A DNA stretch of 13,781 nucleotides from Rhodocyclaceae bacterium (lineage in GTDB: Bacteria; Pseudomonadota; Gammaproteobacteria; Burkholderiales; Rhodocyclaceae): contig JAUXNZ010000174.1 of NCBI GenBank assembly GCA_030682595.1, positions 1 through 13,781 of the forward strand. Direction: 5' to 3'. Below, in pieces: positions 9,882 through 13,781 of the stretch. The position numbers were made by a program, and so were the translations under genes. The notes under the pieces were generated by a model. The model had not been told where the DNA came from. It made no database searches and worked only from the letters and a program-made list of their open reading frames with translations. The stretch's first letter is position 1. Each line of letters begins with the position of its first letter.

Positions 9882-11364
9882 ACTTATTTTCATCGGCGAA
9901 CCAGTGAGCGCGCGCGACCGTGATCAAAACTTTGGCCCGCTCCTCGTCAATATCCGTCATTTCCATCAATTCATCCACGGCCAGGTCGGCCAGTCCATCG
10001 CGATCCAGCACATCATGCTGGGCAAGTTTCGCGGCCAGCGGCCGATCCATGCCCTCCAGGTTGAGCAGGTCTTCCGCCACCTTGCCGAGCTCCTCTTCAT
10101 TGACGATCGCCTCGGTCAGCAAGATGTTGCGGGCGCGGTCGCGCAATTCATTGACCGTGGCCTCGTCGAACGCCTCGATTTCCAGCATTTCGGCGAGCGG
10201 CACATAGGCCACCTCTTCCAGGGTCGCAAAACCTTCCTGGACGAGAATTTCGGCGACTTCCGCATCGACGTCCAGCTTGTCCATGAACAACTGGCGGATG
10301 CTGGAGGTTTCTTTCTGCTGCTTTTCCTGCGATTCCTCGACCGTCATCAGGTTGATGGTCCAGCCCGTCAGTTCGGAAGCCAGGCGCACGTTCTGCCCGC
10401 TACGGCCGATCGCGATGGCCAGATTGGCCTCGTCGACTACCACGTCCATGCTGTGTTTTTCTTCATCGACGACCAGCGAATTCACTTCGGCTGGCGCCAG
10501 CGCGCCAATCACGAACTGCGCCGGATCGGCGGACCACAGCACGATGTCGACGCGTTCGCCCGACAGTTCGTTGGTCACGGCCGTCACCCGCGAACCGCGC
10601 ATGCCGACGCAAGTGCCGATCGGATCAACGCGCGGGTCGTTCGACTTGACGGCGATCTTGGCGCGCACGCCGGCGTCGCGGGCGGCGGATTTGATCTCCA
10701 GCAGGCCGTCCTCGATCTCGGGGACTTCCAGCTCGAACAGTTTCATGATGAACTGCGGCGCGGTACGCGACAGGATCAGTTGCGGACCGCGCGCACTGCG
10801 GTCGATCTTCATCAACCAGGCGCGCACGCGGTCGCCGGGACGCAGATTTTCTTTCGGGATCATCTGATCGCGCGGCAGCAGCGCCTCGATGCGCCCGGCC
10901 TCGACGATCGCGTTACCGCGTTCCATGCGCTTGATGGTGCCGGTCACCAGATGCTCCTTGCGCGCCAGGAAGTCGTTCAATACCTGCTCGCGCTCGGCGT
11001 CGCGAATTTTCTGGAGAATGACCTGCTTGGCCGTCTGGGCGCCAATGCGGCCGAAGTCGATGGGTTCGAGCGCCTCTTCGATGAATTCGTCGATCTGCAC
11101 GTCGGCAACCTGCTCGCGCGCTTCGGTCAGGCCAATCTGCTGGGCGGGAATTTCAACTTCCTCGTCATCCAGCACCAGCCAGCGACGGAATGCCTCGTAG
11201 GTACCCGTTTCACGGTCGATCTCGACGCGCACGTCCGCTTCGTCGTGGATGCGTTTTTTGGTTGCCGAGGCGAGCGCAAGTTCGAGGGCACCGAAGACGA
11301 TGTCCTTATCGACGTTCTTTTCGCGCGCCAGCGCATCGACCAGCATCAGCAATTCACGACTCAT
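9880..11364 (-). CDS. nusA: Transcription elongation/termination factor NusA
   Basis: Binds RNA polymerase near the RNA exit channel, enhances pausing and intrinsic termination, and takes part in antitermination complexes. It has 494 residues against 495 in E. coli. Domains in order: the N-terminal polymerase-binding domain (MSRELLMLVDALAREKNV to about 130), an S1 domain (GTIKRMERGNAIVEAGRIEA), KH1 (DPIGTCVGMRGSRV), KH2 (AIAIGRSGQNVRLASELTGW) and two acidic C-terminal repeats as in proteobacterial NusA (LVQEGFATLEEVAYVP; LLNLEGMDRPLAAKLA). The ATG at 11364 has GGGAG eight nt upstream. It lies 41 nt after rimP and 9 nt before infB. Its product could act on the terminator in its own operon leader. 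Confidence 0.98.
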   Translation of the reverse strand: MSRELLMLVDALAREKNVDKDIVFGALELALASATKKRIHDEADVRVEIDRETGTYEAFRRWLVLDDEEVEIPAQQIGLTEAREQVADVQIDEFIEEALEPIDFGRIGAQTAKQVILQKIRDAEREQVLNDFLARKEHLVTGTIKRMERGNAIVEAGRIEALLPRDQMIPKENLRPGDRVRAWLMKIDRSARGPQLILSRTAPQFIMKLFELEVPEIEDGLLEIKSAARDAGVRAKIAVKSNDPRVDPIGTCVGMRGSRVTAVTNELSGERVDIVLWSADPAQFVIGALAPAEVNSLVVDEEKHSMDVVVDEANLAIAIGRSGQNVRLASELTGWTINLMTVEESQEKQQKETSSIRQLFMDKLDVDAEVAEILVQEGFATLEEVAYVPLAEMLEIEAFDEATVNELRDRARNILLTEAIVNEEELGKVAEDLLNLEGMDRPLAAKLAQHDVLDRDGLADLAVDELMEMTDIDEERAKVLITVARAHWFADENK

Positions 11365-11405
11365 TTCAATCTCCCGTTCAAATTCCGTATTCGGTTAAAA
11401 CTCAT

Positions 11406-11948
11406 TTAAAACTTCGGCACCAGCCGTGCCTTGTCAATGTTGTCGAGGGCAAATTCACGCTCGACTTCGCCAGTTTTGAGGCGCAGGCGACCCTCGACCA
11501 GACCGAGGATGACGCCGGAGAAGTTTCTCTGGGGGCTTGATGCCCCCCGGGTGTCATGGCTTGATGCCCCCTGCGTGTCATGGCTTGATGCCCCCTGCGT
11601 GCCACCACCTTCCGGGATACGCAGCTTCAATTGCAATTCGTGACCAATGAAGCGTTCGTAGTCGGCAGGCTTTTTCAGCGGCCGATCCAGACCGGGCGAG
11701 GAAACCTCAAGGCGGTCGTAGTCGATATTCTCGACCAGGAACAAGCGCGACAATTGATGGCTGACGGTGGCGCAATCCTCGATTGTCACCCCGCCGGACT
11801 TTGCCTCTGTCTCTGCAGACACATCAGCCTGGGCTGGCCGGTCAATGAAAACCCGCAACAACCTCGCCCGCGGACTGGTTTCATAGTCCACGAGTTCATA
11901 GCCCAACCCTGTCACCGCTTGTTCGATCAACCCTGCCAAATCTGCCAT
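11406..11948 (-). CDS. rimP: Ribosome maturation factor RimP with repeat insert
   Basis: RimP binds free 30S subunits and is needed for their efficient maturation. I start at the ATG at 11948 (MADLAGLIEQAVTGLGYELV), giving 180 residues. The earlier in-frame ATG at 11981 lies inside the terminator hairpin and adds 11 atypical residues. Family landmarks are GGVTIEDCATVSHQLSRLF, YDRLEVSSPGLDRPLKKPADY and the C-terminal EFALDNIDKARLVPKF. Compared with E. coli RimP (150 residues), a segment of about 24 residues (GTQGASSHDTQGASSHDTRG and on) is inserted between the LKLRIPEG strand and FSGVILGLVEG in the C-terminal SH3-like domain; it is encoded by three 24-bp tandem repeats. It is first in the rimP-nusA-infB operon. 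The Shine-Dalgarno candidate GGGGTG is 11 nt away, so initiation may be weak. Confidence 0.95.
   Translation of the reverse strand: MADLAGLIEQAVTGLGYELVDYETSPRARLLRVFIDRPAQADVSAETEAKSGGVTIEDCATVSHQLSRLFLVENIDYDRLEVSSPGLDRPLKKPADYERFIGHELQLKLRIPEGGGTQGASSHDTQGASSHDTRGASSPQRNFSGVILGLVEGRLRLKTGEVEREFALDNIDKARLVPKF
11534..11605 (-). repeat. Three 24-bp tandem repeats within rimP
   Basis: Units are 11534-11557, 11558-11581 and 11582-11605, differing at only a few positions (plus strand begins ggcttgatgcccc and ends gtgtcat or gtgccac). They encode the eight-residue unit HDT(Q/R)GASS. The copy at 11531-11547 forms a perfect 6-bp hairpin GGGGGC-TTGAT-GCCCCC. The repeat keeps frame. Confidence 0.93.
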
Positions 11949-11965
11949 ACGCGTCCGGACACCCC

Positions 11966-11991
11966 AAAAAAAAATGGGCAACTGCCCATTT
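11966..11991 (-). terminator. Intrinsic terminator in the rimP leader (attenuator candidate)
   Basis: On the minus strand a perfect 9-bp inverted repeat AAATGGGCA / TGCCCATTT (11991-11983 with 11980-11972) runs into nine consecutive T (11974-11966). The T run ends 17 nt before the rimP ATG and lies downstream of the predicted rimP promoter. It can therefore stop transcripts entering rimP-nusA-infB, as well as any reading through from rluB. In Bacillus subtilis a NusA-dependent terminator in the nusA operon leader is known; the parallel here is inference. Confidence 0.85.
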
Positions 11992-11995
11992 CTTC

Positions 11996-12038
11996 ATTTC
12001 CCGCCTCGCGCACCGCCACTGGAAATATGGCCGTGCGC
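11996..12038 (-). promoter_or_regulatory. rimP leader stem-loop with pseudoknot potential
   Basis: On the minus strand GCGCAC-G-GCCA (12038-12028) pairs with TGGC-G-GTGCGC (12018-12008), 10 bp around one G-G mismatch, with a 9-nt loop. The loop carries ATTTCC (12026-12021), complementary to GGAAAT at 12001-11996, six bases past the stem. Pairing of these would make an H-type pseudoknot directly before the terminator. A competing pairing of CCAT-(AT)-TTC with GAAATGG in the terminator's 5' side is also possible. No known riboswitch class is recognised. Confidence 0.5.
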
Positions 12039-12051
12039 TGAAAAGCGGCAG

Positions 12052-12081
12052 ATTATACAAGCAGAGGGCAATCCAAGTAAA
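12052..12081 (-). promoter_or_regulatory. Putative promoter of the rimP-nusA-infB operon
   Basis: A perfect TATAAT (minus strand, 12057-12052) has TTTACT (12081-12076), matching four of six -35 positions, at 18-nt spacing. It lies 20-45 bp past the rluB stop. The predicted start near 12045 gives a leader of about 97 nt holding a stem-loop and an intrinsic terminator. Confidence 0.7.
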
Positions 12082-12101
12082 GCCTGCCAGGGCCGGCCCG
12101 G

Positions 12102-13094
12102 TCAGCCCGCCTGTTCAGCGCTTGCCTCACTGACTTTCAGGGCTTTCAGCAGCGCCTGCACTTCATCGACAGTCAGTTCGCGGCTTTGCCCGCGCTTCAG
12201 GTTGGAGGGCAGGACGATCGGCCCATAACGGACACGCATCAGCCGGCTGACGGTCACGCCGACCGCCTCGAACATGCGGCGCACCTCGCGGTTGCGACCC
12301 TCATCCAAGGTTACGTTGTACCAGTGATTGGCCCCCTCGCCGCCCGCTGGCCGGAGCCGGATGAACTTGGCCAGGCCATCTTCGAGTTCAATGCCAGCGG
12401 TCAATTGTTTCAACGCCGCCTCGCCCACCTCGCCCAGCACGCGCACTGCGTACTCGCGGTCGATGCCATAGCGCGGGTGCATCAGGCGATTGGCCAGCGC
12501 ACCATCGGTGGTAAAGAGCAGCAGGCCGCAGGAATTGAAATCCAGCCGGCCGATGGCAACCCAGCGGCCGCCCCGCAAGCGCGGCAGGGCGTTGAACACG
12601 CTCGGCCGGCCCTGCGGGTCGTCGCGCGAGACGATCTCGCCCTCGGGCTTGTGATAGAGCAGTACGCGCGGCGTGCGCAGGGCGAAGTGCAGATTGACGA
12701 GCCGGCCATTGACCTTGACCTTGTCGGTGGGCGAGATGCGCTGGCCCAGATGCGCCGGTTCGCCATTGACGGCGATGCGACCGGCGGCAATCCATTCCTC
12801 GATCTCGCGACGCGCACCCAGACCGGCATCGGCCAGCGCCTTTTGCAGCTTGACGGTCGGCGGTTCAGCGGCGCCCGGCGCTTGATGCGCCGACTTCTGG
12901 GCTTGATGCGCCGACTTCCCCGCCGGGCGCGCCGGCGGCTCAGGCCGTGCCGGCGCTCTGAAAGGCGTCGCTTTGCGCGGCGTTTTTTTCGTTGGCGACG
13001 CTTTGGTCGTTGGCGACGCCTTGCTCAGCGGACTGCGTGGCGCTTGGGACGAGAGCGGCTTGCGACGTGGTGGGGGTTTCTGTGGGTTGGGCAT
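12102..13094 (-). CDS. rluB: 23S rRNA pseudouridine synthase, RluB/RsuA family
   Basis: By family, isomerises U2605 of 23S rRNA to pseudouridine. From the ATG at 13094 it has 330 residues; a TTG directly before it is also possible. Residues 1-80 are a basic Pro/Lys/Ser/Ala-rich low-complexity extension with repeats (KASPTT/KASPTK and KSAHQAQ/KSAHQAP). Next is the S4 RNA-binding domain (KLQKALADAGLGARREIEEW), then the catalytic domain with GRLDFNSCGLLLFTTDG (Asp185 the expected nucleophile), YAVRVLGEV and EGRNREVRRMFEAVG. E. coli RluB has 291 residues, the excess being the N-terminal tail. The first 155 bp overlap the end of scpB in another frame. I see no later plausible start before the S4 domain. 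RluE/RluF-type specificity cannot be excluded, but scpB-rluB synteny favours RluB. Confidence 0.93.
   Translation of the reverse strand: MPNPQKPPPRRKPLSSQAPRSPLSKASPTTKASPTKKTPRKATPFRAPARPEPPARPAGKSAHQAQKSAHQAPGAAEPPTVKLQKALADAGLGARREIEEWIAAGRIAVNGEPAHLGQRISPTDKVKVNGRLVNLHFALRTPRVLLYHKPEGEIVSRDDPQGRPSVFNALPRLRGGRWVAIGRLDFNSCGLLLFTTDGALANRLMHPRYGIDREYAVRVLGEVGEAALKQLTAGIELEDGLAKFIRLRPAGGEGANHWYNVTLDEGRNREVRRMFEAVGVTVSRLMRVRYGPIVLPSNLKRGQSRELTVDEVQALLKALKVSEASAEQAG
12880..12921 (-). repeat. Two 21-bp tandem repeats in the rluB N-terminal tail
   Basis: Units 12880-12900 and 12901-12921 share 18 of 21 bases and encode KSAHQAQ/KSAHQAP. The first unit with its flank forms a hairpin CGGCGC-TTGAT-GCGCCG (12876-12892). 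The GC-TTGAT-GC core is the same as in the rimP repeats but is read in a different frame. Confidence 0.88.
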
Positions 13095-13629
13095 CAATCA
13101 TCCGTTCAATCTCGGCCAGCGGCGGCAATTCTGACAAGCTGCGCAGGCTCAAGTCATCAAGAAACTTGCGGGTTGTAGCATACAGTGCGGGGCGACCGGG
13201 CGAATCGCGGTGGCCGACGGCATCCACCCAGCCGCGGCCTTCCAGCGTCCTGATCACGTTGGGCGACACGGCAACGCCGCGAATATCCTCGATGTCGCCG
13301 CGCGTCACCGGTTGGCGGTAGGCGATGATCGCCAGCGTTTCCATGACGGCGCGCGAATACTTCTGCGGCTTTTCGTTCTTCAGGCGGTCGAGAAAACCCT
13401 GATATTCCGGTCGGGTCTGGAACCGCCAACCCGACGCCAGGCGCACCAGTTCCACGCCGCGATCCGCCCAATCGCGGCGCAAATCGTCCAGCAGGGTGCG
13501 CCAGGTATCGTCGTCGAAGGGCTCGTCGAAGAGTTTTTTCAGTTCGGCCAGGGACAGCGGCTCGGCGGCCGCCAGCAACGCCGTTTCGAGGACGCGCTTG
13601 TAGTCTTCAGGCTTGTAGAGTTGCAGCAT
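12940..13629 (-). CDS. scpB: Segregation and condensation protein B
   Basis: ScpB dimers bind the kleisin ScpA and regulate the Smc-ScpAB condensin that organises and segregates the chromosome. It has 229 residues from the ATG at 13629 (MLQLYKPEDYKRVLETALLA). There are two winged-helix domains: the first includes AEPLSLAELKKLFDEPF; the second includes SRAVMETLAIIAYRQPVTRG, DIEDIRGVAVSPNVIRTLEGRGWV, GRPALYATTRKFLDDLSL. The last 50 residues are low-complexity (TPTTSQAALVPSATQSAEQG onward) and lie in the 155-bp overlap with rluB. It begins 9 nt after the scpA stop, so the two are co-expressed. The Shine-Dalgarno sequence is weak (GAGCG next to the start), suggesting coupling to scpA. Confidence 0.95.
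   Translation of the reverse strand: MLQLYKPEDYKRVLETALLAAAEPLSLAELKKLFDEPFDDDTWRTLLDDLRRDWADRGVELVRLASGWRFQTRPEYQGFLDRLKNEKPQKYSRAVMETLAIIAYRQPVTRGDIEDIRGVAVSPNVIRTLEGRGWVDAVGHRDSPGRPALYATTRKFLDDLSLRSLSELPPLAEIERMIDAQPTETPTTSQAALVPSATQSAEQGVANDQSVANEKNAAQSDAFQSAGTA
12989..13024 (-). repeat. 18-bp tandem duplication in the scpB/rluB overlap
   Basis: Units 12989-13006 and 13007-13024 (plus strand tcgttggcgacgctttgg and tcgttggcgacgccttgc) differ at two positions. They encode a repeated KASPT in RluB and a repeated VAN(D/E) in ScpB. One duplication thus lengthened two proteins at once without breaking either frame. Confidence 0.85.
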
Positions 13630-13638
13630 CGCTCGATT

Positions 13639-13781
13639 TTAGCTCCGACTAACGTCCGCTAGCGGACATAAGTCTTCGCTGAAACGCAGTTTTACATAGA
13701 TCGGCGCCAGCGCTTCGCTCTGGGTCAGTTCGACGAGGCGCTCGCGCGACAGTTCGAGGATGGCCAGAAAGCTCACCACCA
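13639..13781 (-). CDS. scpA: Segregation and condensation protein A (C-terminal fragment)
   Basis: Only the last 46 residues are in the window; the 5' end lies beyond base 13781. The visible sequence (VVSFLAILELSRERLVELTQ, then SEALAPIYVKLRFSEDL) matches the C-terminal winged helix by which the kleisin ScpA binds the Smc head. The stop is TAA at 13641-13639, 9 nt before scpB. The identification rests on this short match plus the scpB and rluB neighbours. Confidence 0.85.
   Translation of the reverse strand, partial: VVSFLAILELSRERLVELTQSEALAPIYVKLRFSEDLCPLADVSRS
13654..13667. repeat. 14-bp perfect palindrome in the 3' end of scpA
   Basis: GTCCGCTAGCGGAC equals its own reverse complement. 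It lies in the last codons of scpA, 25 bp before the scpB start. It could be a protein-binding site or a small mRNA hairpin at the gene junction; no T run follows on the coding strand, so it is not an intrinsic terminator. Confidence 0.6.

Noticed and set aside
11949..11981. Upstream in-frame ATG for rimP
   Set aside because: It lies in the terminator hairpin and would add MPIFFWGVRTR, partly translated from the T run. The ATG at 11948 fits the family N-terminus.
12090..12099. GGGCCGGCCC palindrome just after the rluB stop as a terminator
   Set aside because: It has no loop for a stable hairpin and no T run follows; rluB transcripts more likely end at 11966-11991.
11949..12101. A metY-type initiator tRNA gene upstream of rimP, as in enterobacteria
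   Set aside because: No cloverleaf or tRNA consensus (GGTTCGAATCC-like T arm) is visible; the gap holds a promoter, a hairpin and a terminator.

Overview
The window is a high-GC bacterial chromosome segment made almost entirely of conserved housekeeping genes. The gene content and order (scpA-scpB-rluB, then rimP-nusA-infB-rbfA-truB-rpsO-pnp, facing alaS-dksA) and the protein sequences fit a betaproteobacterium. Rhodocyclales or a related family is my best guess, from memory of gene order rather than a search. I see no mobile element, CRISPR array, tRNA, rRNA or accessory cassette, and no gene-free stretch above 160 bp.

Layout. On the plus strand are the 3' part of alaS (5' end outside the window) and dksA, which has its own sigma70-type promoter in the 82-bp gap. 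A bidirectional intrinsic terminator separates dksA from the convergent minus-strand block. Reading the minus strand from the right edge: the end of scpA, scpB and rluB (condensin partners and a pseudouridine synthase), then a 153-bp gap with a promoter and a structured leader. After the gap come rimP, nusA, infB, rbfA, truB, rpsO and pnp. The minus-strand genes are tightly packed: scpB and rluB overlap by 155 bp, the nusA-infB gap is 9 nt, the infB-rbfA gap is 17 nt, and rbfA-truB overlap by 8 nt.

The genes work together in ribosome assembly (rimP, rbfA), translation initiation (infB, rpsO), transcription elongation and termination (nusA), RNA modification (truB, rluB), RNA decay (pnp), tRNA charging (alaS), the stringent response (dksA) and chromosome segregation (scpA, scpB).

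The points worth a second look are regulatory or micro-evolutionary. (1) An intrinsic terminator lies inside the rimP-nusA-infB leader, downstream of a consensus promoter and 17 nt before rimP, preceded by a strong hairpin with pseudoknot potential. This is a candidate attenuator that NusA could control. (2) A long-range stem in the rpsO leader covers the ribosome binding site. (3) Hairpins fill the rpsO-pnp junction, one holding the pnp ribosome binding site. (4) Short GC-TTGAT-GC hairpin repeats occur in-frame in rimP and rluB but in different reading frames. (5) A 155-bp out-of-phase scpB/rluB overlap carries its own repeat. (6) IF2 has Thr in place of the usual Asn of the G4 NKxD motif. 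All of this is read by eye; no folding or database search was run.
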